NCBI RefSeq assembly: GCF_964340395.1
Contig: NC_135566.1
Location: 18,536,501 to 18,600,500, forward strand
Direction of reading: 5' to 3'
Length of the DNA stretch: 64,000 nt
Source of the DNA: Glandiceps talaboti
Lineage: Eukaryota > Hemichordata > Enteropneusta > Spengelidae
The translations under genes were made by a program, and so were the position numbers. Under the pieces are notes generated by a model. The model had not been told where the DNA came from and made no database searches. It was given only the letters and a program-made list of their open reading frames with translations. Each line of letters starts with the position of its first letter. Within the stretch, counting starts at the first letter, position 1. Positions 41,131 through 53,979 of the stretch are shown here, one piece after another.

Positions 41131-42004
41131 TCATGTTTATATATATAAACTATTGCACTATGTTAATCCACAAGTGCCATTTCTTGTGATCAGGTAAGCT
41201 TTAGGCCTTCCAACAATTCATGATATATGTTGACGCACGGTTTAACCATTTTTGTTCAGACATATTGGATAAGATTGTTACTACACCAGTATATGCCATA
41301 TACAGGCATGCCATGTACAATCCGCTACTCATGGCATTTTAAATTTATCACTCATACTTAAAATACAATAATAATATTTGTGTCTGTGTACACATAAGAT
41401 TATAAACAGGAAAGATAAATTACTGGTAGTATCTAAATATATCCTTAATTCTACCCTGGATGTATGACTTTTTATGATGTATTACTTTCTAATTCTATAA
41501 TATATAATACACACACGTAAAAGAAGAATTTTTATTTTACTTGTGGAAAACTACTTCCATCGTTTCTAGGTTCCCTGGGAAGCACTCCAACACCCTAACA
41601 ACCAGAATATAATGATTGATTTGCATAAGACATTATTAGAATGAATTGCACTAAGGGTCAGGGAGTGTGTGCAAACCCATTCATATTCACAGAGTCAAAA
41701 AGTCAGATGCTTGACATGTCATCTTGTCTACTCTTCACATTGCAATCCCTGAGGTTTTTACCCAGATATTCTCCAACATCTAGAGATTACATTTCGTACT
41801 TAGTAGATACATCCAGGGGCTGACAGCATATTTTGTCAGGCATCATTGTGTGTCTCTATTCTATCTAATCTGATCACTGTGGTGTACTAACACTGACAAG
41901 ACTAACTTGTGGTGATTGAATGGTCTATTTTATCACTAGAATGTGGCCTTTATTTGTTAAAACTGGGATTATTTTTTCTTCACTGTGTTTCAGTCACCAT
42001 GGCC

Positions 42005-42770
42005 ATAGGTCTAGCAATGCCACAACTTTGATTTGCATAAAGTTGACTTGATCAGAACCCAGGTGCTCACTCAGCAATGCCACAACTTTGATTTGCATTC
42101 ACTTGATCAGAACCCAGGTGTGCACTCAGCAATGCCACAACTTTGATTTGCATTCACTTGATCAGAACCCAGATATTCACTCAGCAATGCCAAAACGTTG
42201 ATTTGTATTGACTTGATCAGAACCCAGATACTCACTCAGCAGCAATGCCGCAAACTTTTTTTGCATTGATTTGATCAGAACCCAGGTACTCACTCAGCAA
42301 TGCCAAAATGTTGATTTGCATTGACTTGATCAGAACCCAGATACTCACTCAGCAATGCCACAACTTTGATTTGCATTGATTTGATCAGAACCCAGGTGTG
42401 CACTCAGCAATACCACAACTTTTATTTGCATTGACTTGATCAGAACCCAGGTACTCACTCAGCGATACCACAACTTTTATTTGCATTGACTTGATCAGAA
42501 CCCAGATATTCACTCAACAATGCCAAAACGTTGATTTGCATTGATTTGATCAGAACCCAGGTGTGCACTCAGCAATGCCACAACTTTGATTTGCATTGAT
42601 TTGATCACAACCCCGATACTCACTCAGCAATGCCAAAACGTTGATTTGCATTCACTTGATCAGAACCCAGATACTCACTCAGCAATGCCAAAATGTTGAT
42701 TTGCATTGACTTGATCAGAACCCAGTTACTCACGCAGCGATACCACAACTTTGATTTACATTGACCAAGG
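42005..42770 (+). repeat. ~55-bp minisatellite, 13 copies
   Basis: Each copy contains CAGCAATGCCACAACTTTGA, TTTGCATTGACTTGATCAGA and ACCCAG followed by (G/A)TACTCACT. Thirteen occurrences of the ACTTGATCAGAACCCAG core or a close variant fall at about 55-bp intervals. Variants (CAACTTTG versus AAACGTTG; GTGTGC versus ATACTC) are interleaved. From 42771 to 44235 nothing further was recognised. Confidence 0.93.
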
Positions 42771-44235
42771 GACCTGATAAGAAACACTGAGATCGCCTTT
42801 TGAAAATCAGTTTTTGTTGATTTTACTGAGCTGAATGTTGCCATTTATTTGATGGCTGCACACTGTAAATGTAAGTACTATCGTATGTTCGGGGATTCTT
42901 TTCAGTGAACTGAAGTGCAACTATCAGCTACTTAGTGTCAATTAAGTGAACACAAAAAAGTGTCCTAGCAGCTTCCAAGTATTCTATGTACTTCATCCCT
43001 AGGCTCTCAGAGCTACCTTTCTTTCTAATGTGTTAAAGAGCAAAGAAAAGTTACACATTACATGTCAACTAAGACGGGCCGAGACGAGACAAGACAATGT
43101 CCAAGATGAGAAAATGTTCAAGAAGTTTCCAAGTATTATGCTTTATCCCTGGGCTTGTTAACACTTCACCAAGGTTTCTATTCTAGGTGCTATGTTTACT
43201 ATTACAGTAGACCTGTCTACTAAGGCAAATCAAAACCCAAGAAGCTTGTGAGTAAGATGTACTGGCTAGGCTTGTCAGCACTACACTGAGACTTGGTGTT
43301 AATGTATATATGCACTAATGCCATCAGGTGTACAGTATATTAACCCTGTTATCTGTCACTGACTTTAGCTCTTAGGTATGTCAGAGGTGATAACATATTA
43401 CTCTCCTTCTTCAAACTGATTGACAACCAATGTAAAATCTACACAACAGCTACATGTATGTCACAGGGATCTCTGATATGACCTGAAGTTATCTCCCCTG
43501 ACTCATCAAAGTACATCTTGTATACAACCTCATATATTTCTTAAGACAAATTTCCCGTTAGGATTAGAATATGGACATAAAAAGAGTTGTCCGACAAAGC
43601 TTTAGAAAACATTGATCCAGAACAAAAGAGTAATCCTATGTAATCCTTATGGTTCCACTGATAAGATTACAATGATGTGGGAACCTGGGATTAAATCCCT
43701 GGCCTTTATATAATCTGTGATTTGAGGCTGTCTCCCATTTAAAACAAAGTATTGCCTCTTTCACTTTTCTTAAAAGTTAATTCCACGGGTAATCAAAATA
43801 CAAAATATTGCCCCAGAGTTTGCACTTTTCTTAGAAGTTTAAGTTTAGAATAAACTGACTTTTTGTGTTAACTCCAGGGGTAATAAAATTATGAAATATT
43901 GCCTCATATTTTTTTGAATATGCTTTAGTATAAATATCTACGACTAGACCTGATATGGCAATTTCCTCTGCCACATCAAATATGCAGGATAAACTAACAT
44001 ATTCCTTAAAGCATATGCCACTCCAGGAAATAGAGACATTTTCATAAATTCTGTGTTCTGGAAAGTCATTTCATGATGTTACTTCACATACAATTACTTG
44101 CAATTTCAGAGAAGCATCAAGTTGATCTTGTGCCTTTATAAGGTATCTTTGCTATGGGCTGTTGTATCAGAGTCAACATATATGTTACTCAATATGTACT
44201 ATCATTTTAGTTGTTGGAGATATTATGTATACTTT

Positions 44236-44848
44236 TTTTGGAATATTTATCTACTTGCCTAACCCACCCTGATGTTAATTTTACAATATACTTAACCATT
44301 TGGCTGTTGCTATTGGCATGGTATTGTTGGTAGGCAAACAAGGCATCATTTCTTTAATGTTTATCCACATATCTATCTATCCTAATTTTCCTTTTTGCAA
44401 TATACACCATTGTTTATATGTTGCTGTGGACGTGGTATTGTTGCTAGGTATGTTTGCATGCATTTTTTGAACATTTAGTCACTTGCCTACCCATCAATTT
44501 TTTCATCTATATACAATATCTATAATTATTTGACTATTGCCATGAGCATGGTCTTGTTGCTTGGCATATTTGCAAACATTTTTTGAATGTCATTATCTTT
44601 GCAAATTGTATATACATTTGGCTGTTGCTATGGCGTGGTCCTGTTGCTAGGCATATTGCATACTTTTTTTTAATGTTTGTTCATTTGACTAGCCATTCCT
44701 GTTGTTACATTTGCAATATGCAGCACCATTTGGCTGTTGCTATAGGTGTGGCCTTGTTACTAGGCAGATATATACATTTTGTCTTCAACAATACAGACTC
44801 CCAATTTCAGACTGAAGTCAACATCCCTACCTTAACCCATTCCTAAAC

Positions 44849-44883
<35 letters not shown>

Positions 44884-45190
44884 GCCCAACCGACCGACAA
44901 GACACTTTATCAGGTAGTAGATGCGACTTCCCCCATGCAAGATTTAATGATTTCATGACATCAATAAAACTGTATACCTTGCATTCTGGCTTGAGACTTA
45001 ATTTGCATTTTTTTTTACCTAGAACGCACACATCTGGTGCAATCATATTGATATTATAACAATTTTCCAACTACACACCAAAAGGAACATCTCCACCAAA
45101 TACTTGAGTTTAAGTCATGCACAGACACAGACACAGACATACAGGTGCCTATAGCACCACTGAACAAAGTATCAGTTTGGTTGTGCTAAA
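44236..45190 (+). repeat. Composite repeat of ~115-bp units ending in (CAGA)n, copy 2
   Basis: Same family as 627-1580: about five units with CATTTGGCTGTTGCTAT, GGTCTTGTTGCT-GGCATATTTGC and TTTTTTGAATGT, then a (GACA)n run at 44851-44885, an ACCAAA-type tail and the end motif TTTGGTTGTGCTAAA. It has more units than copy 1, so unit number varies between copies. Confidence 0.82.
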
Positions 45191-45483
45191 TAAATGTACT
45201 ACATAAGTATAGCCTTTCCACTCTTCTTACTCTTGTCTAAGTCATTTGTTAAACTAAGGGGAATTTCCTAAAGATATATCTGAACCAACACCTAAAATTC
45301 TCCAATTGCTTGAAGGTATACACATAATAGCATATAACCCCTTGTGAACTTTCTAAGAGAGCTGGCAAACTCCATCAGTTTTGGGATTAATTGCTGGGAG
45401 GAAAGAATAGAAAATTTAATAAATATGACACCATTTAGTGGTGCACCTATTAAAGATTCACACGTACTATATACATGTACAGC

Positions 45484-45536
45484 CTGTTGTGTTGTGTGGT
45501 GTGTTGTGTTGTGTTGTGTTGTGTTGTGTTGTGTTG
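45484..45536 (+). repeat. (TTGTG)n pentanucleotide microsatellite
   Basis: About ten TTGTG units with one TGTGG interruption. The complement (CACAA)n is the same unit that dominates the large array at 21.6 kb. Confidence 0.95.
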
Positions 45537-45734
45537 GTTGCTTAAATTTTCATTACATTTCCGAGAAATGAACTTCTGTGAACATCACAAAGGAGTTCTC
45601 TGAATAGGAAAACATACTTTACTCTCATCAGAGCCTTCCAGGTACAGTTCCTGATGGAGTGATTTTGGAAGGAATGAATACAACTTTTACAAGGTATAAG
45701 GTACACTCCTGCTAATGATTAAAGAATCCTAAGG

Positions 45735-46115
45735 CCAAATAAAAAAAGTTGTTTGGTTCCGGGTAACCAACCCCACCTAGTCTTTCACGCTGACCCTAAA
45801 CTTTTTTTTACGTATTCGAGAAAAATAATAATACAATCGCGAAAATCATGAAGTCTCGCAAGAACTATTGAATGCGGAAACTGACATCAACTTTAAAAAA
45901 GAATATAAAACTATTCTTCCAATCTGTAATGGCTGTACATCTGATAAGAAGAAATAAACAACACAGAGACCATTTGGAAAAACAATGGAAAACCTGAACT
46001 GGACACTCGCACATGAAAAAAAAATATAATAAAATAAAATAAAAAATCTACATACCCCACCTATTTTAAAATTGAATGTAATCGGAACCACACAATTTTT
46101 TTTTTTTATACCTAA
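45735..46115. mobile_element. MITE-like element with TTGTTTGGTTCCGGGTAACC ends
   Basis: The left end AAAAAGTTGTTTGGTTCCGG and, reversed, the right end AAAAATTGTGTGGTTCCGAT form an imperfect inverted repeat, each followed by an ACCCCACCTA-type motif. A direct relative of the left end is at 62335-62430 (TTGTTTGGTTCTGGTTACCC, CCCCACCTAGT, TATTCGAGAAAAA). It is therefore dispersed. Confidence 0.6.
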
Positions 46116-46639
46116 TCAACAGTGAGGTGGAAATCTGATAGACGTCACATACAAAAAGTAGTTTCATATCATATCATGATTTTGGTGGATAACAGATCAA
46201 TTCAATAATAATAAGCCACTCAGGTTGCTTTTAATTGACTTTTAATTCCCAACAAAGACACTGACAGTTACTCAAGCCTAAGTCCTTTGCTTGGAGATTT
46301 CCTTGGTTTTGAATTTTGAGACATGGCTTTCCATTAGGATGAATATGGTACATTACAATAAAATTGCTGTGTGATCAAATCTAGGTTTCAATATTAACTT
46401 AATTATATCCATTTCTAGGAAACTATATATCAACTTATTCAAAAGCAAAGGCTTATAAGATCAAAATAAGTTCTACCGTGTGAAGCTCAATTTTATTTCA
46501 TTTTTTGTAATTGTGTGAATGCTAACAATTCTCCTTCAGGTGTGTTTCAAATTGCTTGTCTCACAATACTAGGACTGCTGTGTTTGGCTTTGATGTCAGT
46601 GAAGCATGTAGCATCTCAGCTTGTAAGTGCTGGCAATCC

Positions 46640-46940
46640 CCATCACCTGTCAGATCAACCTCATGGGAAGTGTTATATTGTAGGAAATGAATGGCTGTTG
46701 AGCTGGGTGTTGGAACTTTGCCATGACTATACTGTGTCAAGATGGATAACTTAGACAGCCACCTTGTCTGTATGCAGTCTTGAAACTTATTTACTGATCA
46801 AGGAAAATGTACCTTGCACCCCCCCCCATCCCCAATTAACCTCATGGGAAATGTTACATTGTAGTATGAATGTGTGTTGAGTGCTACAAGTACAACTTTG
46901 CTATGTATACTGTGTCTTATATGGTTAGCTAAACACTTTA
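46640..46940 (+). repeat. ~190-bp direct duplication
   Basis: AACCTCATGGGAAGTGTTA, a TGTTGAG block, AACTTTGCCATG and TATACTGTGTC occur at about 46655-46750 and again, diverged, at 46848-46925. The intervening sequence includes a CCCCCCCC run near 46820. Confidence 0.65.
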
Positions 46941-47014
46941 GTTTTGGAAGTTATTTACAGGTCAAGGAAATTTATTTTTTCAAACATCACCTCCAAATAT
47001 CAGTATCGGTACTA

Positions 47015-47965
47015 GATAGGGAACAAAGGAATGGTTTAAGGAAGTTAGATATATTTGGCCTACTTTTGATATTCTGTACTAGTACTACAGATTGGGAATT
47101 CTGGAAAGCGGATTGAGGAACATGGCTACTTTTACATGTAATATTGTTATGAACAAAATACTGGTAAGGAACCTAGGAAAGACGATTGGGGACTTTCCAA
47201 AAAACTTATACATTGGGAAACCTAGGGAACTCAGATCGATTTGGTGCATTATGTCATTCTGTCCAAAATACTTATAGGGAAACCTAACTCAGATTTGGTA
47301 CACTTTGAATATCATTCTGTGGAAAATACTTATACATAGGGACACCTGGGGAACCTTGACAGATTTGGTGCACTAGTATAATGTCATTTTGTCCAAAATA
47401 CTGGTAATGGTATGGGGACCCAGGAATGATGATTGGTGAGCATGGGTAGATTTGGCATATGCTACTTTTAATATCATTCTGTACAAATTATGAAACCTGG
47501 AATAATGATTGGAAACTCAGATAGATTTGGTACTCTTTTAATATTGTCATGAACATAATACTGGTAGGGAACCCTGGAAAGACTATTTGTAAGCATAGGT
47601 AGATTTGCCCTACATTTAATATAATTGTGTACAAAATGCTGGTAGGGGACCTGGAATAAAGATTGGGGGAATTCAGATAGATTCGGTCAACTTTTAGCAT
47701 CACGGGTATGGAACTCTGGAAAGATGATTTGTGATGTTTAGGTAGATTTGGCCTACTTTTAATATCATTGTCATTTTATACAAAATATTGATTGGGAACC
47801 CAGGACTGATGATTAGTGAGCTTGGATATAGATTTGGTCTACTTTTAATATCATCCTACACAAAACAACCAAGTATCCCATTCATGTATCCTGGATCTGA
47901 CTCTCCTACCTGTATGGAAACCAGGAAAGATAATTGGGAAACATGGGTAGATTTGATCCATGTAC
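47015..47965 (+). repeat. Degenerate ~95-bp tandem repeat, about ten copies
   Basis: Copies share AGATTTGG(T/C)CTACTTTTAA, a TATCATTCTGTACAAAATAC block, GGGAACC(C/T)AGGA and AGATGATTGG. Spacing varies between about 75 and 110 bp. No open frame of interest; 47966-48715 shows nothing further. Confidence 0.75.
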
Positions 47966-48714
47966 AATACCATGACATTGTACAAAATACAAATTGTGTG
48001 CTCATTTCATGATATGTACACAGGTGTACAACAATCTGACTGGCAATAATTACTAGACAAACCACTGAAAGTGGTACTCAGTCTATCCAGTGCCTGATTT
48101 TGGATTTAATCTGGCAAATTACCGCTGGAAATCATTAACCTTATCAACTGCAATAAGGACTATAATGCAGTTTTAATAGGCTGCATGAAAAGACATGCTA
48201 TTATTACCTTTCCCTTGGACATTACTATATTAATGAATAATGCATAGGGACCTTGAATTGTTAACTTAATTTGGGTATGAAAAGTGAAATGACAAACATC
48301 TGCTAATCACGCCATACAACAGACAAACTCAATATTCGCTACCTAAATTGCAAATTTGCCACCTAGGCAAGGTACATCTATATTAACATAATGGCAATGA
48401 CACTGTAGCACAACTGAGTGGTACATGTATGTGGATCTATCAATATCAGCAATACGGCTAGATTATACAATCCCTGCAACCTAAATTGCAAATGTATCAC
48501 ATAGACAAGTTACCGAAAAAAAAAGACTCATATGACACTGTAGCACAAATAAGTTAGAGTTGTAAGTTCATCAATATCAGAAATATGACAAAGTCCTCAA
48601 AATATACCCAGAAGTCTACACATATAGATGCTGCTTAGGTCTTCCACTAGACCGAATCAGTCTGTCATTGATACATGTAGATAAATATCAACATGTCACA
48701 GTATTATTTTTAGA

Positions 48715-48715
<1 letters not shown>

Positions 48716-48745
<30 letters not shown>

Positions 48746-48905
48746 TGTATGTATGTATGTATGTATGTATGTATGTATGTATGTATGTATGTATGTATGT
48801 ATGTATGTATGTGTGTGTATGTGTGTGTATGTATGTATGTATGTATGTATGTATGTATGTATGTATGTATGTATGTATGTATGTATGTATGTATGCATGC
48901 ATGTA
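48716..48905. repeat. (ATGT)n microsatellite
   Basis: About 180 bp of ATGT with a short GTGTGT interruption at about 48811-48830. Frames across it (Met-Tyr-Val-Cys or Tyr-Ile-His-Thr repeats) are artefacts. Sequence 48906-50238 holds nothing further. Confidence 0.98.
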
Positions 48906-50238
48906 CATGTGTATATACATCTGTGTGTGCATACATGCATGTAAGTGTACTTATGCAAAGAAAGAGAATGAATAGTATCGTATATGAAATATGTAGCTGT
49001 TAAAGTCAATTTAAATAGTCTTCCATTCTCTGAAATTAGATGTCAGTGATTCTGTCAGAAATTCTGACATCTACTTTGAAATATGTATCTACCTCACAAT
49101 AGTAATATCATCACAATATAATGAAAGACATTTCTGCCTGATGTTTCATTTTTTTTTTCTCTTTGTCATCCCATTTCAATTACAGTGAGTGAACCATTCA
49201 GGGCATTTTACAACATGCAGCCAAGTAATCACTCTGGAAATAACTGAAAGCTTTTTATTTTCATTCCTTGTGACTATGAAGCTGTTGTACTGACTATTTT
49301 ATCACTTTGCACTGTATGCCAAGTGCTCTCAGTGCCAATCAATGTCATATTACATTTGACAATTCCATTTCCCTGTCTGTCATCTTTCATTTTTTTGATC
49401 AAGACATTTGATGAATTACTATGTCGAGTTGTATTGCCTCTTGTATGCTGTAATGTGTTTCACTTTCAGTTGCTATGGTAACTGCAATGATTTGACAGCA
49501 ATTTTTTAAAACTAAAATGACACAGGTGGCAAATGTTGAAAAATTACTTCTGAAGGAAGTACACAATGTACAATGTATTCTGATCATTACTATATAAAGT
49601 AAAAACAGTTTTCTCTAAATGACTTTTATCAAGTGAAAATTCTAAAGAAATCAGTCTAAGTTATTCTAGCCAAGATGACTGTGCTGTTTTTTGATAATAT
49701 TTCCAACAAAGTGTGAAAAATGTTGTAAGTTAATTCACACATGACAAATTGATTCAAGTACTGCTCACATAATTGCCTCTTCTATTAAACTTGTCCATTT
49801 TGTGATTTTTGTTGTTGTACAATTTGCTACAAAATTTATTCATTGACAACAAGAAAATGAAATCTAGAACAAATTGTTTTCACTTGACCATGATTTTGTG
49901 ACCAGTTTTATCAATCTGCTGAAAATATTTTAAAGTATCATGACTATCATGCAGTGTTCTCCCCAGGATAAATTGCAAGGTGGTGGCATATTATTTTTCG
50001 TATAATAACATGGTAATTTGCATATTGATTTGCATCTTAGTGATCAGCACATAATATGCATGCCATGAACACTGGAACATACTCTGACATTTTTATATTT
50101 AACACATACACACATGGACATTGAAATTTCTCTTAACATGAAAGTATTATTATGATTTTGTCATTCAAAGATTACTACAGCTCACGGATGGTAGAACACT
50201 TCTGAAGCATGGTAGAAACCTGCAAAGCATGACGGCCT

Positions 50239-51668
50239 AATAGCAATTACCGGAGGAAATCCAAACCTCAGTTTATACCAGAGTAAATCCAAACCTCAGT
50301 TAGCAATTACCAGAGTAAATCCAAACCTCAGTTAGCAATTACCAGAGTAAATCCAAACCCAAGTTAGCAATAACCAGAGTAAATCCAAACCTCAGCTAGC
50401 TATTACCAGAGTAAATCCAAACCTCAGCTAGCAATTACCAGAGTAAATCCAAACCTCAGCTAGCAATTACCAGAGTAAATCCAAACCTCAGTTAGCAATT
50501 ACCAGAGTAAATCCAAACCCAAGTTAGCAATTACCAGAGTAAATCCAAACCTCAGTTAGCAATTACCAGAGTAAATCCAAACCTCAGCTAGCTATTACCA
50601 GAGTAAATCCAAACCTCAGTTAGCTATTACCAGAGTAAATCCAAACCTCAGTTAGCTATTACCAGAGTAAATCCAAACCTCAGCTAGCTATTACCAGAGT
50701 AAATCCAAACCTCAGCTAGCAATTACCAGAGTAAATCCAAACCTCAGTTAGCAATTACCAGAGTAAATCCAAACCTCAGTTAGCTATTACCAGAGTAAAT
50801 CCAAACCTCAGCTAGCAATTACCAGAGTAAATCCAAACCTCAGTTAGCAATTACCAGAGTAAATCCAAACCCAAGTTAGCAATTACCAGAGTAAATCCAA
50901 ACCTCAGTTAGCAATTACCAGAATAAATCCAAACCTCAGTTGGCTAATACCAGAGTAAATCCAAACCTCAGTTAGCTATTACCAGAGTAAATCCAAAACT
51001 CAGTTAGCAATTACCAGAGTAAATCCCCACCTCATTTAGCTATTACCAGAGTAAATCCAAACCTCAGTTAGCAATTACCAGAGTAAATCCAAAACTCAGT
51101 TAGCAATTACCAGAGTAAATCCAAACCTCAGTTAGCAATTACCAGAGTAAATCCAAACCTCAGTTAGCTATTACCAGAGTAAATCCAAACCTCAGTTAGC
51201 TATTACCAGAGTAAATCCAAACCTCAGCTAGCAATTACCAGAGTAAATCCAAACCCAAGTTAGCAATTACCAAAGTAAATCCAAACCCAAGTTAGCAGTT
51301 ACCAAAGTAAATCCAAACCCAAGTTAGCAGTTACTATTTAAAGTAAATTCAAACCTTAGTTAGCAATTAAATCGAAACCTCAGTTAGCAATTACCAGAGT
51401 AAATCCAAACCCAAGTTAGCAATTACCAGAGTAAATCCAAACCTCAGTTAGCTATTACCAGAGTAAATCCAAACCTCAGTTAGCTATTACCAGAGTAAAT
51501 CCAAACCTCAGTTAGCAATTACCAGAGTAAATCCAAACCTCAGTTAGCTATTACCAGAGTAAATCCAAACCTCAGTTAGCAATTACCAGAGTAAATCCAA
51601 ACCTCAGTTAGCTATTACCAGAGTAAATCCAAACCTCAGTTAACAATTACCAGAATAAATGCAAACCT
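50239..51668 (+). repeat. 32-bp minisatellite, about 44 copies
   Basis: A uniform array of GTTAGCAATTACCAGAGTAA + ATCCAAACCTCA. Variation sits at a few fixed sites: GCAATT or GCTATT, CCTCAG or CCCAAG, AGTTAG or AGCTAG. A damaged segment lies at about 51330-51380. Copies are far more alike than in other arrays here, implying recent amplification or homogenisation. No coding meaning. Confidence 0.97.
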
Positions 51669-53247
51669 CCACAAGAATCAAAATGCTTAGAAAATATGAA
51701 TGTCAGAATAAGAGAAAAAAATCCTCATTAGATTGCGGAAACAAAGAGTGAATGGGACTAATTGCTCTGGGGAATAAGCAGCACTCTACATGAGGGCCAT
51801 TTGTCTTTACTATGCAAAGGAAATTGGAAAGTGAATTCTTTTGTGACAGATGTCAATTTAAGCTCATTAAAATCTATACAGATTGAGTAGTAGGAATAAT
51901 AAGTTGTTATTGGTGATGTGGACATCATTATACATAAATAGAAATTTAATGATATAGGTTTTATTGTCTGTTTTACTTTCCAAAGTTATTTACGTTATTT
52001 TATACAATGCAGAATTCTCAATCATTATAGGGCTTGATTTTAACGTTTAGGTTTGGTAGTCCAAACAGCTATAATTATATAAAGTGAACTAATTCAGTTT
52101 CAGATACTAGAATTTGCTTCATTGGTCTAACAGACTACCATTGTATAAACTTGGTAGCCTTGGTGAAATGTTTAGTTGCCTACTTGCCCTGGACTACTGC
52201 TTATTTCTAGTCCTGCATTTTACTATAAAAATAATTGGTGGAACAATTTCATCTTTTGTTTTATAACTTTACAAAAAAATGTCAAACACTACTTTTTTTT
52301 TATTTACATCATCCTTTGTGTGAATAATATGTAACAATGAAAAGTATTTCTCAACTTAGAATTTGTCAAGTACTCTGGATGTAATTTAGTAAATAAATGA
52401 GTCATGCATACATGCACTGTAATTGTTTGCGTGTTTATCTGCCATCAGATGTTTCTATATATCATTTACTGTGTGGGTCGGGTCTTACTATTCTGGGTTG
52501 AGAATGATTCCCTAACAAGATGGCAAAGAAATGTAAGTGAGTAAAGACTGCAACAAATAAATGTGTTATCATAATATGTTTGATGTATTTTAACTTGTTA
52601 ACAATTTCTAAGCACAGCCAAAAAATCAATCAGTTTTTCTTTCAAATTGACTGTTGACATAATGTTACATTATTACTATTTAAGGAGCTAAGGATAAAGG
52701 CAGTCTGTAAGTGACATTTATGGTCTATTCTTAATTTTTTTTTTTTTTTTAAATTTGCAATTATCCCAAATTTCAGGAATAAACGATGTCTTTCACCAAA
52801 GTGCATACTTTAATACGGTGTCACCATCTTCTGATCAGTCACGTAGTGTTTTTTCTGAACTAAACAGACGGCATATTTTATGACAGATACATGACATATG
52901 GGGTTGGTGTGGTCATGAGAAAGAGAGAAATGGAATGTTGCCATCTTACCATTAGTCAATTTATTTTTCTCATCTGACCAGACCACAGAGGGCATTATTT
53001 TAATTTTATTGTTGTCAAATTCAAGAAAAATAGGGTTCATTACAATTCTCTCCGATGCTAAAGTATGACCAATTGAGAACTTCCCAACCTCGAAAATCCG
53101 AGGTTAGTTAATATGCTAAGCTGATAGAAATGTGTTAATTGGCCTCATCATCTATATCAACAGAAATAAAGAAGTGTCAGGCATTTGCATAATCTTCTTT
53201 TCCATCTTTTCATTGTATGCATGGTGCGCTCAGACCTCTATAGAAAG
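51669..53247. other. Unassigned sequence
   Basis: AT-rich; a T run lies at about 52735-52750. A 76-codon minus-strand frame (53040-52810) starting MNPIFLEFDNNKIKIMPSVV has more protein-like composition than its surroundings but no domain I recognise; not called. Confidence 0.5.
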
Positions 53248-53363
53248 TTGTCTTGCTGCTAGATGTTCGGGCTTTCTCCCGACGAAGTTCGCTGTGATGG
53301 CGAATGCCCATCCTTGTCATATTGTAAATTCGGAATAACACCTGAGGTCTAGCAGCTAGACTA
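53248..53363. mobile_element. 116-bp relative of the 53816 element, no clear target duplication
   Basis: Shares TCTTGCTGCTAGATGTTCGG and GGCTTTCT at the left, CGACGAAGTTCGC in the middle, and GAGGTCTAGCAGCTAGACTA at the right with the 155-bp element at 53816-53970. Flanking 9-mers do not match, so it is older or was rearranged. Confidence 0.65.
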
Positions 53364-53671
53364 GGACATGAGTAGCTGTGGCCAGATTCATAGGAAGTAT
53401 TTATAGTAGGAGCACAGAAACTTCAAAGGCTTATTTATTCTTTATTGTTTAGTATAATGTCGTAGCGTTATTTTACAAATTGTGACGCGAACTTGGCCGC
53501 TTTATAATGAACACGCAGGACAATAGCCACCTTAGCTCTGAAATATGATTTGAGAACTCTCTGTCAGCAGTTGTGTCGCAGTTCTCTGAGTGCACATTTC
53601 CAAACTTTGACCCGTCTTTTTTTACACCTGACCCCATGAAGACGCGACATTACACAAATATCCATTATCGG

Positions 53672-53791
53672 ATAAAATCTAATTTTAGACTCTAGGTTAG
53701 ATGCTTGCTCTGATTCACTTTTTATGATATTATCCTATAAAAAGTACTCTGTACGTGCGAAGAGTAATATTAGAGTCTAAAATTCGATTTT
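53672..53791. repeat. 120-bp inverted repeat
   Basis: AAAATCTAATTTTAGACTCT (left) and AGAGTCTAAAATTCGATTTT (right) are inverted, with a second, inner pair CTTTTTAT and ATAAAAAG. Probably another small foldback element; it lies directly beside the element at 53816. Confidence 0.75.
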
Positions 53792-53815
53792 GTTGGCGTC
53801 TGTCAAATCGCTACC

Positions 53816-53970
53816 TAGTCTTGCTGCTAGATGTTCGGGCTTTCTTTCGATACTATAAGCGAACGAAGTTCGCAGTGAGGGCTTGCCTTGGATGTTCCAT
53901 CCTCGATAGCGATGTTCGGTCGTGTGTCGTATTGTATCGGAATAACATCCGAGGTCTTGCAGATAGACTA
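53816..53970. mobile_element. 155-bp element with perfect 9-bp target duplication
   Basis: ATCGCTACC occurs at 53807-53815 and 53971-53979, exactly flanking a segment that starts TAGTCTTGCTGC and ends, reversed, TAGTCTATCTGC. The inner arms continue as imperfect inverted repeats (CGATACTATA, CGATACAATA). A 9-bp duplication points to a cut-and-paste DNA transposon of MULE- or Merlin-like type; the superfamily is not certain. It is too short to encode a protein, so it moved in trans. Confidence 0.85.
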
Positions 53971-53979
53971 ATCGCTACC

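Noticed and set aside
48668-49009. Tyr/Val/Cys- and Ile/His/Thr-repeat open frames on both strands.
   Set aside because: Translation of an (ATGT)n microsatellite.
52810-53040. 76-codon minus-strand frame with protein-like composition.
   Set aside because: No domain recognised, no splice context and no neighbours; kept only as a note.
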